This document shows positions 23,825 through 36,258 of a stretch of DNA of 64,000 nucleotides, piece by piece. The notes under the pieces were generated by a model. The model was given only the letters and a program-made list of their open reading frames with translations, had not been told where the DNA came from and ran no database searches. The position numbers and the translations under genes are program-made. Origin of the DNA: Pararge aegeria. Lineage: Eukaryota > Arthropoda > Insecta > Lepidoptera > Nymphalidae. How positions within the stretch are numbered: position 1 is the stretch's first letter; the number at the start of each line of letters is the position of its first letter. The stretch lies in contig NC_053197.1 in the NCBI RefSeq assembly GCF_905163445.1, positions 12,710,001-12,774,000 on the forward strand, read 5' to 3'.

Positions 23825-24125
23825 ACCTTCCTTGCGCAGCAGTGAGCGCTTTGGGTTTAAGTTGGAGGTCCCGGGTTCGATTCCTGACAGGAGCAATTTG
23901 GGAATTTTCTCTGGTTTGGTCTGGAGGGAGTCTTCAGCCGTGACTAGTTACCACCCTACCGGCAAAGACATGCCGCTAAGCAATTTTGCTTACCGGAACA
24001 ATTTCACATAGAAGCCGATTACATGTGCATGGGTTAAATATAACTACGATATTCCCTTACAGGTTAGCCCGCTACCATCTTATACTCACCAGCAGGCGAA
24101 ATTGCAGTCAAGGGGAGATTGGAGT
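23825..24125 (+). repeat. SINE type C, near full length
   Basis: CTTGCGCAGCAGTGAGCGCT, B-box GGGTTCGATTCCTGAC, TGACTAGTTACCACCCTACC, GGTTAGCCCGCTACCATCTT, end TTGCAGTCAAGG. Confidence 0.9.
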
Positions 24126-24129
24126 GGAA

Positions 24130-24605
24130 AAAAAGTAGTATGAATATTACACAGACATCCAGAGCGCAAGCGGTGCGTTTGTTTTCCTAGTAAAATTTCA
24201 CATTTAATTTTTTTTTTTTAGTACAAAATGATTGACCAAAACAACGTCAACGAACGTGTTAGTGACGCAAATTCTCTCTATAAACATCTGCAAATAGTCA
24301 TGTTAAAAAATAAATAAATGTTTATTCAAACACTTGTTAATCTGGTGGTTGGTTTGACGTACTCAACTGCGGAAATTGTACTACCTATTAACTTGTAACT
24401 ATTGAAAATAAGTCAAGTGCATCGATCCATAACGATAAAAAAACACAAAAACTTGTGTTATAGAGTGCAAAAAACAATTTCTTGCGGACATAACACCGCG
24501 ATTGACGCATCTGGTGACAGAAGGGCTAGCTGATTATTTGCACAAAGTATCAGCCTTGCTGTTAAGCGTGGAAATGCGGACAGCACTTTTGGCCATATTT
24601 CACAC
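24130..24605. other. Intronic DNA, no gene recognised
   Basis: AT-rich filler between two SINEs. Confidence 0.4.
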
Positions 24606-24868
24606 GGGCATGACACTTTCAGAGGGCCGAGTTCGAATCCTTGCACGAAACTCTATCTTTTCTAAGTTAAGTAATTAAAATATTACTTGCTTCAACGGCG
24701 AAGGAAAACATCGTGAGGAAATGCATGCCTGAGAGTTCTCCACAATGTTCTCAATGGCGTGTAAAGTCCACAGCATAGTGGACTACGGCCTAAACCCTTC
24801 TCATTGTGGGAGAAAACCCGTGCCTTGTAGTGGACCGGTAATGGGTGGATATGATGATTATGTCAACC
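24606..24868 (+). repeat. SINE type A, 5' truncated
   Basis: GAGTTCGAATCCTTGC (B-box), AAGGAAAACATCGTGAGGAA, GCATGCCTGAGAGTTCTCC, ACCGGTAATGGGTGGATATG. Confidence 0.88.
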
Positions 24869-25162
24869 TTTTTACAGTAATTAATTGAGTTAGGTTTAAA
24901 TATATTTATTTCCATAAAGACTTTGGAATTGGATTGGAAACAAGAAATTAATAATTATAATGTATGAGTGTCCTGTGTCGATCGTAATACCTACAGTATT
25001 TTTTATAAAAATCAATTGTCATTATTAGTTAAACTAAAAAACATAAATTTCTTCATAAACTCTTGTGAAAAGTAACAAACCGGGTTCAAACTTGTAAATA
25101 CCTTCTTGTTTCTATGAACTGTTGAGTGTTGCAATTTTATTTAATTACAACTTAATTTCTTA

Positions 25163-25290
25163 CTAGCTGTTCACGCGGTTTACCCGGAACCCGGATACCT
25201 AACTTATGAACCCCTAAAGAGTGCCAGTTTATACTAAGTTTACGATCGAGTAAAAGTTAACTTCGATTTATATGGTTTCGAAGGAGGGCC
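25163..25290 (-). mobile_element. Helitron-like 3' end (minus sense), weak
   Basis: CTAGCTGTTCACGCGGTTTA is the reverse complement of a Helitron 3' terminus. The inner limit is unclear. Confidence 0.45.
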
Positions 25291-25496
25291 ATCTCGTTAC
25301 AATACTGTAAAACCGATCTCTTACGAGATGGCACTCATGGTATCAAACCGAACTTGGTCGCAGTTTCATTTAAAATTGGATACCATGATGGGCGCTGCGA
25401 GCGAAGAGTAAATTTCATATCACTTGGAAAATTCCGCGATTTTAAATTGGCCTCACTATAACAGAAGTAAAGTAAATATTATATGTGTGCTTATCG

Positions 25497-25960
25497 GTTT
25501 GACGGCCGATTGGCGCAGTGGGCAGCGACCCTGTTTTCTGAGTCCAAGGCTGTGGATACGATTCCCAACTGGAAAGTCATTAATTACTGGCCAACTGCTG
25601 AGCACGGGTCTCCTCCCACAATTAGAAGGGGTTAAGGCCGTAGTCCACCATGCTGGCCCAGTGCAGATTGGTAGACTCCACACACCTTTGAGAACAGTAT
25701 GGAGAACTCTCAGGCATGCAGGTTTCCTCACGATGTTTTCCTTCACCGTTGAAGCAAGTGATATTTTAATTACTAAAAACGTACATAACTTAGAAAAGAT
25801 AGAGGTGCGTGCTGGGATTCGAACTTATATTATTAATAAAAAATATTCATCAGTCGCCTTAGTACCAATAACACAAGCTACGCTTATTTTGGGTCTAAAT
25901 GGCGATGTGTGTATTGTTATATTTACATTGCTTTATATATACTTTTTTATATTACATATT
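25497..25960 (+). repeat. SINE type B interrupted by a type A SINE
   Basis: 5' part 25497-25578 (GGCGCAGTGGGCAGCGACCC; degenerate B-box GATACGATTCCCAAC). 3' part from about 25828 (ATTCATCAGTCGCC, ACACAAGCTACGCTTATTTT, GGCGATGTGTGTATTG). The 179-codon frame across it is fortuitous. Confidence 0.88.
25574..25827 (-). repeat. SINE type A nested in SINE type B
   Basis: GAGCACGGGTCTCCTCCCAC, GGCATGCAGGTTTCCTCACG, GTGCGTGCTGGGATTCGAAC. Younger than the host SINE. Confidence 0.9.
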
Positions 25961-26039
25961 TGAAGATCTAGTAGAACGTTTGGACATACGTAGGTACATT
26001 AAAACCCCTATACTTTTGGGCTTCGTTATCGTTATTTTC

Positions 26040-26190
26040 ACTAATATTATATATCCGAAAGTGGGTTTGTTTGTTTATTTTTTATAGTGCATGGCTCAAC
26101 CACAGAACCGATCTTGACGAAATTTTCCACAGATTAGCCTGGATCCTGAAAAGAGAATTACGTATACAATGTTACTGAAAACTTAGTACT
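26040..26190 (+). mobile_element. Helitron-like 5' fragment
   Basis: CACTAATATTATATATCCGA followed by AAAGTGGGTTTGTTTGTTT, as at the 5' end of lepidopteran Helitrons. No 3' terminus seen. Confidence 0.45.
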
Positions 26191-26634
26191 TCCCCTAAAA
26201 ACTCTGTGGCTAGCTTTATATATAGTGTTGTGTTTATAATACAATATCATACTTAAATATTAGTATCATTTTAATTTAATTTATTATCTTGATAGTCAGT
26301 AATTAATCTATAGATTTATTAATTATTTGTAATTTTTTAACAAATAACAACTTTGCTAAGCAACTTATCAACAGATTACAGATAGATTGAATATAGAAAT
26401 AGACGATAGAAAATAGTCTCTATATTTAAACCAATCAAAATATTTTGAGTCAATATTTGTCGCAGTATTTGCACATTACCACAGACGTTAGAGTATCTCA
26501 ATCTAGGCCATAAATGACGTCAATGGCCGTTTTTACAAACGACGACTACGGCACGATTACGACCGTTTAGTATACTAAGACAGTGACTGTATCTCCTTAA
26601 GCCGGGTCTCAAGTAATTAAGGATTGTCACTTAA
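26191..26634. other. Intronic DNA, no gene recognised
   Basis: AT-rich. Confidence 0.4.
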
Positions 26635-27045
26635 CCGATCGAAGTCCACTGCTGGACATAGGTCTTTTGTAGGGAGTTCGACGACTCCACCACGACCAGC
26701 GACTCCCAGCGATTCGTTTGATGTAGTCCGTCCACCTCGTTGGAGGTCGACCAACGCTTACCAGTGCAGGGTCGCCATTCCAGCACCTTGGAACCCAACG
26801 TCCATCTGATCTCTGAGCTATGTGTTCATTTCCACATCAGCTTCGCGACTCGCTGAGCTATGTCAGTTTTTCTACGGATCTCCTCATTTCTGATTTGATC
26901 ACGTCGAGATACTCCCAACATAGCTCTCTCTATCGCCCGCTGAGTTACTCTGAGCCTTTTTATGAGGCTCATAGGCACATAAATTGTAACAGCAAGAAAA
27001 TTGCAAATGATAAATGTTAAGGGTAACGAAACCAATGACTTATAA
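26635..27045 (-). pseudogene. RTE-like LINE, C-terminal reverse-transcriptase fragment
   Basis: The minus strand reads L-R-V-T-Q-R-A-I-E-R-A-M-L-G-V-S, R-N-E-E-I-R-R-K-T, D-I-A-Q-R-V-A-K-L-M-W, followed after a shift by R-W-N-G-D-P-A-L and G-R-T-T-S-N-E-S type sequence. This is the C-terminal region of a common lepidopteran endonuclease/reverse-transcriptase LINE. Frameshifted and truncated. Copies at 28966, 48780 and 61380. Confidence 0.75.
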
Positions 27046-27049
27046 TTTT

Positions 27050-28245
27050 GTATGTAAAATATTTGCCCAAACTATTCGACTAGATAACAATATTCAAACT
27101 GTTATATTATATGAATATATGTTATCATACATGTATTATAATCACATTTAATATATAGGACTTAACAACATCTCTATATATAAAGTTTTTTTTTAAATAT
27201 ATATGCTAGTGGGTTGAATTATAACTATAAAAGTATAAACAATAAATCTATTTAGGTTTCAATCCAACTTGTTTACTTTTGTTCTATCTTTCTGTACTGT
27301 GTTTAATGTGTTATCTGTGTTTACTGAGTTCTTTTAAAGAGTTTTCATAATACACATTTGATGGCAAATGGCTGATAGTTCAAAATAAATTTATTTATAT
27401 TTCCACAACTTTTATTTCCTTATTCGTTTTTTACAATATTAATTTAATTATACCTCTTCACTTAGAACTTTATACTTCTAAAATTATATCCATTTCCAGA
27501 ACGTTAAGCGTTCGCGCCTGAATCCATATTTGGCGCCATCTTGCCATTTCTTCTTTATATTGTTTTTTTTCTCGGTATACAGACCAAAGAGGAAACAAAC
27601 ATACAATTTATATTCAAGCTAATATAAATTACTTAATTATTGTTGTAACTTTTTAACAATTAGGTGCATGTACTTAAATTAACATCCGTAATCACATCCT
27701 TCTTTCATCATCCTTTCATCCTTCAGCTGTAAACAACAAACGCATTCTTAATTAATATTATTTTAAATATTTAAAAATTATAATAAACAGTAATAATCTT
27801 AATAGGTTAAATAACGCTAACACATTATACCAATTATTGTAATCTAAGAAAACTCTATGAAATTTGTTGCATTGGTAATGATAGTCGTAACGTGAAACGC
27901 AAAAGCTAAAACCCAAATGAAATCTTCCATGCGCAGTCACACGTTTGTTTTGTTATGGAAACATTTCGTTCACTGTACGATTTGAATAATAATCCATTGA
28001 GTTCCCTATCATTCAAATTAAATGGTAATTCGATGAGTTATCGTTCAAACACCCATTGATCTATGAACTAAAAACCTTTTAGTTCATTGATTGGTAGTTA
28101 TTTGACGGTTAACTAAATGGCGTACTAATTTATAAGGCTGCCTCGCCACCAAATCATAGTGATATCTGAGTTACCATAGATTGGATATCTTTAAACAAAT
28201 GACAGTTTAAGACGACGGTATAGCTAGGACAAATTCGATGAATCA
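27050..28245. other. Intronic DNA, no gene recognised
   Basis: Strongly AT-rich, with no repeat family matched. Confidence 0.4.
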
Positions 28246-28540
28246 TGATCAACATCATATGAACCCATTACCGGTCCACTAAAGGGCACGGGTCTCCTCC
28301 CACAATGAGAAGGGGTTACAGCCATACCAAGCTGGTCCAGTAGACTCCACACGTCTTTAAGAACATTGTGGAACTCTCAGGCATGCAGGGTTTCTCACGA
28401 TGTTTTCCTTCACCGTCGAAGCAAATAAAACGATAAATAAAACGCACATAACTTAGAAAGTCAGAGGTGCGTGCTGGGATTCGAACTCGGGATCCCGATA
28501 GTGAAGTCGAAGTGCTATCCACTGGGCTATGACCGCTACT
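28246..28540 (-). repeat. SINE type A, near full length
   Basis: CCCATTACCGGTCCACTAAA, CACAATGAGAAGGGGTTACA, GTGCGTGCTGGGATTCGAAC, GGGCTATGACCGCT. Confidence 0.9.
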
Positions 28541-28839
28541 TGATGAATAGGTATTTGAAAACAAGTTTGCGATAGAGACATTTTTAGCTCAGACGTTTCG
28601 TATGCCCCTGTTTTCTCATCCAAAACAGTGCTGATTCGATTATTTTTGTTATGAAATATTTAAGAAAGGTTGCGTCTAGGTTTCTCTTTTTATCGTTCAT
28701 GTTATTAGTGGTTTTCATATTTGTCTTTGCGTCCTTTGAACATGGTGGTAAAAGAGGTGCATTATTGGTAATTTTGGTGGGTCAGATTTTCTAAGGAACA
28801 TTAAAAAAAAAAATATATCAATAAAAAGAATGAATAAAT

Positions 28840-28945
28840 ATACGACACTACACACATCGCCATCTAGCCCCAAAGTAAGCGTAGCTTGTGTCATGGCTAC
28901 TAAGATGAGTGATAGATATTTTTAATGAATAATATAAATGATAGC
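28840..28945 (-). repeat. SINE type B, 3' fragment
   Basis: ACACATCGCCATCTAGCCCC, AAAGTAAGCGTAGCTTGTGT. Confidence 0.8.
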
Positions 28946-28965
28946 GACATGTCTCCACTATACTT

Positions 28966-29245
28966 GGAGTTTACCGGAAAAAAAATTGGGAGCCTTGGGA
29001 CCCCAACGTCCATCCTTTCTGCGAACTATGAGCCCGGCCCATTGCCACTTCAGCTTTGCGACTCGTTGAGCTATGTCAGTAACTCTGGTTATTCTACGAA
29101 TTTCCACAATAATAAAATACTGATTCGATCGTGTAGAGATACTCCGAGCATAGCTCTCTCCATCGCCCGCTGAGTGACTCTGAGCCTTCTTATGAGGCTC
29201 ATAGTTAACGAACATGTTTCAGAGCCATAGGTCATCACGTCAATT
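28966..29245 (-). pseudogene. RTE-like LINE, C-terminal fragment
   Basis: The minus strand encodes R-V-T-D-I-A-Q-R-V-A-K-L-K-W-Q-W-A-G and R-R-K-D-G-R-W-G-P-K, with Y-E-P-H-K-K-A-Q-S-H-S-A-G-D-G upstream. One frame carries most of it; the ends are lost. Confidence 0.78.
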
Positions 29246-29249
29246 AATA

Positions 29250-30224
29250 CTATAATAAAAAAAAAAAAACTATTAAAATTTTAATAATTTTAGTTACGAG
29301 GACTCTCGTGTTACAGCTTTACAACTTGCAGCGCCAAAATGGTGTTAATCAAATGACGACAAAAACAAAGCGACAAACTATGTCCTATATAGTGATAAAT
29401 ATAGATTAGCTTACTGTTTACCAAAAAGCTAGATATAAGGGTTCGACGATCGTAGGTGAAGTTAAAGTACATAATTAATTATTTATAATTATTGTACGTA
29501 AATTAAGAAGATAAAAAAATTAAGAATATAAAATAAACATTGAATAGATATAAGAATTAAAAGTTATTAAAATACGTGACAAAATAAAAAATTCTATTAT
29601 GAACATAATATACGTACGAGTATAACACATAAAATAAAACAATACTACCATACACTAATAAAAACGTTGACGAAGAATTTTAAGGTAAGTATAAAATGTG
29701 TGCTTGTCGTTTTATTGTTTGTTATAAAATGCAAAAGCAAAAATAAATACGATGAAGGAAATTGCAAAGAACCTGAGAATAAAAGAGTAACCTACCTACA
29801 TTGGATTCATAGGAAACAAGCAAGTCATCGCGAAAACGTATTTAGTAAAGTAAAAATAATATAATTGGTTTAAAATGTCAACAGGGAAATAAAATCAAAA
29901 GGCAAGACATTAAATCACTGCACATAAATACTTGATTGTCTTCACATCGTATTCTAATCTGCTATAACCGCAAAGGTATCAAAAGTCTTAAAGCAGGCAT
30001 TAAATTAGTCACCCAAATAATATGTGGCTAAGCCGCTTGGATAAGCTTACAAAACGCCGCATACCTACAAGGTATCGTTTTATAATAATTTCCTCGTAAA
30101 CCTAATCGTTTAACATCAACGCTGACTCAAATGGGCCGCAGCGATCTGTTATGCGAGATACTTATCAAAATACATAGGGCTTGTTCACACCAACGTTAAA
30201 GCAGCTATCGAATAAGTATGTACG
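29250..30224. other. Intronic DNA, no gene recognised
   Basis: AT-rich with an A13-type run near 29258. Confidence 0.4.
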
Positions 30225-30358
30225 ACATATAACAAACTTAACGATCGGCATTGTAAGAGTTATAAAAAGCCTACCCTTAAATATTTATAACTTGAACTGG
30301 AGATTTTCTTCATTCTATATCATCTGCATACCCTGTGCATACCCTCTATGCACGCATG
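30225..30358. mobile_element. CAGTGGCG-type MITE, right half
   Basis: GTAAGAGTTATAAAAAGCCT, then TATTTATAACTTGAACTGG, GATTTTCTTCATTCTATATC and GTGCATACCCTCTATGCACG. Matches 36259-36422; together they define one foldback element. Confidence 0.65.
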
Positions 30359-30667
30359 TATTGATAGAGATTTCAAAAATACTTGTAAGGAATGAGGTAC
30401 ATCTATGAGGGTATTCCTTACTAGTTACTTATTATAGTTAAGTACTTACTAGTAGCTCATGTTATGAGTTATAATTTTTTTGATATAATTATTTATTGTA
30501 ACTAGTGCCTACCCGCAACTTAACCCTGATTTGTGGATTACTTGCATACAAACTTTCATCCGCATTTCTTTGAAAAATACCACGCGTTATTTATAGGTAG
30601 TTCGTTTTTGCATAGCATTCTTCCTGGTGAAATATTTATCTTTTTTCTATCATCACTTCAACTTCAT

Positions 30668-31112
30668 CATCAATAGCATATAGCAGTCCACCGCTGGACA
30701 AAAGGCTTCTCCCAACGGGAGGGTTTGCTTATAATCTCCACGCTGCGTTGGGCAGATAGGTTATAAATGTTAGTAGTAGTACATGTGACGCTGCTGCCCG
30801 TATCTCCGTTTATTTCCATAGTCACACACGACACTCGCTATAATCATAATCATAATCATTTATTTGCAAAAAAACATGTGAAATTATAGATGTTAACAAT
30901 ATTATACGGAACAATGTTTTAGCCCATTTAGAGGCATGCAAATCTTAACTTAAAGATAATTAAAAACATTCATAATTAGATTACGTCAATTATAATATAA
31001 ATTAATTAATTACAATGTAAATTGTATGTCATATAAGAGAAGAGAAGAGTAGAGAATATAAGAGAAGGGGTGGTTGGTATTCTGACCTGCCGCCGCTACA
31101 CGGCATCTAATC
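30668..31112. repeat. Repeat type D split by a LINE tail
   Basis: CCGCTGGACAAAAGGCTTCT, CAACGGGAGGGTTTGC, GACGCTGCTGCCCGTATCTC; it resumes at GAGAAGGGGTGGTTGGTATT, as in 53400-53420. Confidence 0.65.
30838..31040 (-). repeat. LINE 3' tail inside repeat D
   Basis: (TAATCA)n, then TTATTTGCAAAAAAACATG, the antisense of a LINE tail. No coding part. Confidence 0.45.
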
Positions 31113-31461
31113 TATAATTGGTATAACAAATGCAAAAACATATTTTATTCTACACGCTCGAATACGCCGAGTAATATTTTTAAATACTTGAGTGAAAGTA
31201 AAGTTTAGCATCAAAACTATTTGGTTTAGGTACTAAGCTTTAATCGGTGCAGCGACATCGGTTGCAAAACCAGTCCCTTCAAGATGTCTGATCGTAAGAC
31301 AGACAGCATGGGTCTGCTGTCTAGTGGAAAAATAAATAACTGCTGCAAAGCCGCTAAGCGAGTCTTTAGAATCAATTCCAACAAATACCTCTTGCTTAAC
31401 TGTCACGTTGGTTTGTAATAGTTTGCATGTTTGAAGAAGGATCCCGAGGCGCTAATTATTA

Positions 31462-31712
31462 ACAGTATCAAAGCCACGACGATGGCCAAGTGTGGTTGGT
31501 ATCTTGACTTCACGCACCTTTGAGAACTCGCAATGCAGGTAGTTTTCAAGTTGTCTTCTTTCACCGTTAAAGCAAATTATATTTAAGTGCTTAAAACGCA
31601 CATAGCTCCGAAAAATTAAAGGTCAGTCTGACCAAGTTCAAGGGCTGGTCATCGAACTTGATCTCCTCGAAAGTGAAGCCAAAGTTTAACCTCTAGGCTT
31701 TCACCGCTTCCA
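31462..31712 (-). repeat. SINE type A, degenerate
   Basis: CACGACGATGGCCAAGTGTG, CACCTTTGAGAAC, TTTCACCGTTAAAGCAAATT, AAAACGCACATAGCTCCGAA, TTCACCGCTT. Old copy with many changes. Confidence 0.7.
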
Positions 31713-32177
31713 CGTTTAGAATAATGGCCCCTAAAGTACGCGAGCCACACTGTTACATAGTGTACGTAGTGTACATAGTCTAGACTTTACATAGTGACAC
31801 CAGTCCACAGTCTAGATGCATTGATCAGAGCTAAAAACATGTAATAGATACTGACAAAAGATAATGAGTTCCGATTGACCCAAAACATTTTTATCGACAT
31901 CCGACAAGTCGACACCAAATCGTTACGTAGGAGGTGGAATTGTAGTATAATTATGACCTTTGATAAAAAGATAAAAGTCAACAGAATAAAAATGCAAATT
32001 AACTCGTTACAGCACAATGCGTTCTCACCACGGCGAAGCAAAGGAAGGCTTATATATTATTTTAACAGCCTATATATTATTATGAGAGATTAGTTAAGAG
32101 TTTTCATTCCAGCCTCTATTGGTTCTTGGTAGTCAGCATACAAAAGTGGCAGTTATAACGGACATTTTTTTTATTCA

Positions 32178-32450
32178 ACCGCAAGTTACAGCCAACTGCA
32201 ATCCCACCTGTCTGGGTTTAACATAACTGCTTGGTTTATTGCAGTTATGTTAAACCATGGCCCTAATCGGTTTCGACGCGACATCGCACTAGAACGCTAA
32301 ATCGCTAATACTTTTTTATCGGTAGGGTGATAACTATCCACGGCCGTAGCCTCCCACCAGACCAGACCAGAGAAAATTCCGAAATTATAAACCAAATATC
32401 CCAGAGGAGGGCCTCCCACTTAAACCACAGCCCTCACCACTGCGCCAGGT
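32178..32450 (-). repeat. SINE type C with an internal hairpin
   Basis: CACTAGAACGCTAAATCGCT, GGTAGGGTGATAACTATCCA, CCACCAGACCAGACCAGAGA, CCTCACCACTGCGCCAGGTA on the + strand. The 16-bp inverted repeat at 32215-32256 lies in its 3' region. Confidence 0.82.
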
Positions 32451-32459
32451 AGGTCTTTT

Positions 32460-34639
32460 GCAAGTTAAGCAATCTTTGACACCTTTCACACAAATACCGT
32501 CAACATTTACCTCATTTACGTCACAAAATGTGATTAAAAGCGTGTCCACATTAAAGTGCAAAGAATAAAGAAAATACAGAAACCGTGTCCATGACTTATA
32601 TTGAAGCATCAATATCCACTCCACCTTAGTAGTGTACAATAATTATTTTAACTCAATAAATGTTTTAAACTTTTACCACCAAAAATAAAAATGGGAAAAG
32701 TTTGGGAGCTAGCAACACTACTCTGGTGTGAAGGGAGACGTGCGCGAGGCGTGTTCACTGTTTTTCGACACAATGCAATAATTACTGAATGAGGGCTCTG
32801 TATTTTCTTAACTCTGTGTTAAAATGTAATAGAGAATTAGGGCCACGATAAAAAAATATGACCTAATTTTAAATGGATGTTTAATTGTCAAATGCATTAG
32901 TGGAAAGGCAAAACCACAGAACAAATTAGATACGTCAATTAATGCCTGAGGAATTACTGTCACTGAGTACTGACCATCATTAGACTAATGCCTCCTGATC
33001 GACTACTTCATTACAATGACGTAGGAAGGTTAACAATGACGTCTGTTTTTGCTCATTGCCGTATCTAATTGTTAAACTTATCGTAGCTACCTAATGAGCG
33101 CTGGAAATAGTTTAATTCTATATACGAGTATTTTGTTATCTAAACGAGTTTTGTTATGTTATGTTGGATTTTTAGGTCCTGGGGTTTTACAACCGTCGCT
33201 TAAAGCAGTGTTATTTTAATATTGTTGACGATCTTATTATTCATTTTAATCCTTAGTTTAGGGACTCTAATAACACATATTTATAGATACAGTTTATATT
33301 CAATAAATTTGTACTTTTCGATAAGAAGAAAAGTGACTGATAAGGCTGCCAAATCTATCAACACATACATTAAACCACTGGACGGATTTGGCTCACGGAA
33401 ATGGCATGAAAATCGGAATTAACGTGAGCTAATAGTTTAATTCTCTATACGAGTATTGAATAATTTATTGGATAATAGTTATATTTGTGATTCTTATACC
33501 AAGTATGGAACAGATTTTATTTAAGGTCAGATACCTTAAATAATATCCATACCTTTCAATAAGAGGAAATGGGACTGACAGACTGCCAGATCTTTTAACA
33601 CACAGTTCAAACAAAACGACGGATTGGGCTTAAATTTAGCACACATTTTTGTAAATTCATCTGATAACGTAAGCGAATCGACAAAAGCTTATGTCTTGTA
33701 AAACTGTAATTTTGAAATAATACTGCTTTTAGCGATCGTAGTAAAGTCACTGTATCAAAATGTTTGATGTATAATGGTAATTTTATTTTTGAAGAACAAA
33801 AAAGTAAATTTAAAACCATAAGTGTGACTTTATCTGTACGCATAACTCCAATAGATTTGAAAGGTGTCGCTTTAAACAATGACTGTCTAACTTTATTGCC
33901 AAAGAAGAAATAATGTTTACTTACTTTTGCTATTTCAAACTCAAGGGCTGGGTAGGCAATAAATAATACTAAGGGACTCTAATATTTCAAGTCTTTTTTT
34001 TTTTTGATGTGGTGGAAAAGTTTTATTGCTACCGCTGACCCTTAGGCAGGATGGTGGTTATGCGGCATTCCCCCCTCTAAAGACTTTGTTAGAAATATTT
34101 CTAGCCTAGTCACTGTTACAGGATGTAATAAAGGCAAATAAGTACCTACTTATCAGAATCCAAATAAAAGTCGAATACAAAAACCCTTTCCTTTTAAGAC
34201 GTCTATTAACTCTATAACTGGGTATGCAAGAACACTAATGTTCCCTATAAATAGAATTAAAATTCTAATATACGCAAATATACGAACCGCACGCTTCTAA
34301 TTACGTATTTATTATTTATGTCACATGTTTTATTGTTCTCGAGTAAGTATGAAGAATGGCCGCTGCGTAGGTGGTCCTCAGTGGATGCATGGCTTTGTGG
34401 GGCCTTACATATCATATATTCTGAATTTGTATCAGTTTGTCCTGCGACATTGGCCTCCTCCAGAGACTTCCACACCATCCTTTCCAGTGCTGTTCCACGC
34501 TACGTTTGTCTCGCCACCCTATCTGGGGGTCTGAGCTCGCTCCCTCGCTACCTCTAACATTTCAGAGTTTTGTGCGTATTTATTTTAGCAAATTTTATTT
34601 ATTTCGATGGCTTTAACGATGCGAACAAACGGCAAATGC
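32460..34639. other. Intronic DNA, no gene recognised
   Basis: Several 60-90 codon frames on both strands (33222-33422, 33607-33879, 34257-34557) lack motifs, and some overlap on opposite strands, so I treat them as chance. Confidence 0.4.
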
Positions 34640-34795
34640 GGCGGCGGCTTCGCGAGGAAATTGCATGCCTGAGACCTCTTCATAATGTTCGCAAAGACGT
34701 GTGAAGTCTACTTGCTGGACTACGGCCTGAACCCTTCCTATTCTGAGAGGAGACCCATACCCGTAGTTGATCGGTAATGGGTTGACAATGATCTA
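34640..34795 (+). repeat. SINE type A, 3' half
   Basis: CGCGAGGAAATTGCATGCCT, GACTACGGCCTGAACCCTTC, GATCGGTAATGGGTTGACAA. Confidence 0.82.
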
Positions 34796-34815
34796 GTGCA
34801 TATTTATACTATTAA

Positions 34816-35221
34816 CTAGCGTACCCAGTCCGCTTCGCCGGGCTAGATTTTGCTTTATTTTATTTTATTTAAACAATAAACTTACATCAATAAATTTTTA
34901 ATTTAAGTCTCATAATATATTAAAACCTTTTTTTTCTCTCCGTATTCATTCTCTTCTATTCTCTTCTCGAGCGGGCGAAAATCAGTATCTACACCCATGT
35001 ACACCCAACAATAGAATATCATCATAGTAAATAGAAGCTGAATTTGATAGTTTGACTCAAATACAGCTTTTATTTACTATGATGCTCTATATATGTGCTC
35101 CGATCGTCACCAAACTTTTAAGGATTACTCGCCAGGTCAATCCTTAGATTCCCTGAAAGTTTAATTGAAATCGGTCCAGCCGTTTCGGAGCCTACACTTT
35201 CTCTTTTATATATATAGAAGA
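34816..35221 (-). mobile_element. Non-autonomous Helitron, minus sense, about 406 bp
   Basis: On the minus strand it begins TCTTCTATATATATAAAAGA, has CGAAACGGCTGGACCGATTT near the start and ends CGGCGAAGCGGA...CTAG followed by T. Both ends match lepidopteran Helitrons as I remember them. The base before the 5' TC is T rather than the expected A. It encloses the 80-bp hairpin at 35011-35090. Confidence 0.65.
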
Positions 35222-35224
35222 AAG

Positions 35225-36258
35225 AAGATGATTCGCGCTATATGTAGTGTATATTTCACGAGGACTTAGTATCTATGTCCATAGGATATTGACAACGGAA
35301 GAATTTAGACCTTTAGGATTAAGAACAAATTATGTTCACTATAAAATACAAAGTAAAAGTTTCTGCGTCAAGCTACTACAGTTTTGTCACGAAATGGCTA
35401 TAAAAGCTATTTCTGTACTACCTGCCTACTTGCGAGGATAATATTATGATTTGCAACACCTCCGTTCGCCATCGCTGACGTATGGTGTGACGCAGGTAGT
35501 ACTTATTGGGAGATAATTTTTTTTTATGGGGAAACTCTGGCTAACAGTGAAGTTTTATTTTGCTATTAGAGTCCCATTACCTAAAATGTAATGAAATGTG
35601 GATCAAAATCATGCTGCAAACATACTACTTTGTTGGGCTATTTTAATAGTGATAAACGGCTTCATATTTTTTGTCTTTCATTAGTAGGATGGATGGTACC
35701 GTCTCTAAGGTGTAGTATTTACCTTAAAAAGTTTTTAAACTTTGCTTTTCATTATTCTTTGTCCAATTTAAAGTTATAAACGAACAGAAAAACATTTAAT
35801 CTATTTTAGTTTTTTTAATATTTCAGATAGAATTCCAAAAAATAGACGTTTACTCATTTTGTTTAAAGCGATTCTGTGGGCCAAACGAAAGAGCACCCAA
35901 AGGCAATGGCAGCTAAACGGCTAGTAACACTGAGAATGCGAAGTGAAACGCAAGTTACAATTTTTTTCCCTTTCTCGTGTCAACTAGATTGGATGATTTG
36001 CCTTAGTTGTCACAAAATGTATCCAATATAAAAAGAAATAGATAGTGGCGGGAATTCTCAATAAGTGCTTAAACTTAATGTGCTAGTGGTCTAAAAAATT
36101 ATTAAAAAATTATAAAAAGTTTATAAAAGTGGTAAAGACAATTCGTGTCTGGTCAACCATAGGGTATACCATCCTACTTTATGTCATTGGTCAACCACTT
36201 GGACATAATTTCCAAGACTTGGGCCCCAATTCTACTAATTCAGGTCTTCATCACAACA
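35225..36258. other. Intronic DNA, no gene recognised
   Basis: Frames at 35247-35441 and 35591-35779 show nothing recognisable. Confidence 0.4.

Noticed and set aside
25424..25963. 179-codon frame, one of the longest in the window
   Set aside because: It runs straight through a SINE B, a nested antisense SINE A and back; there is no coding signal.
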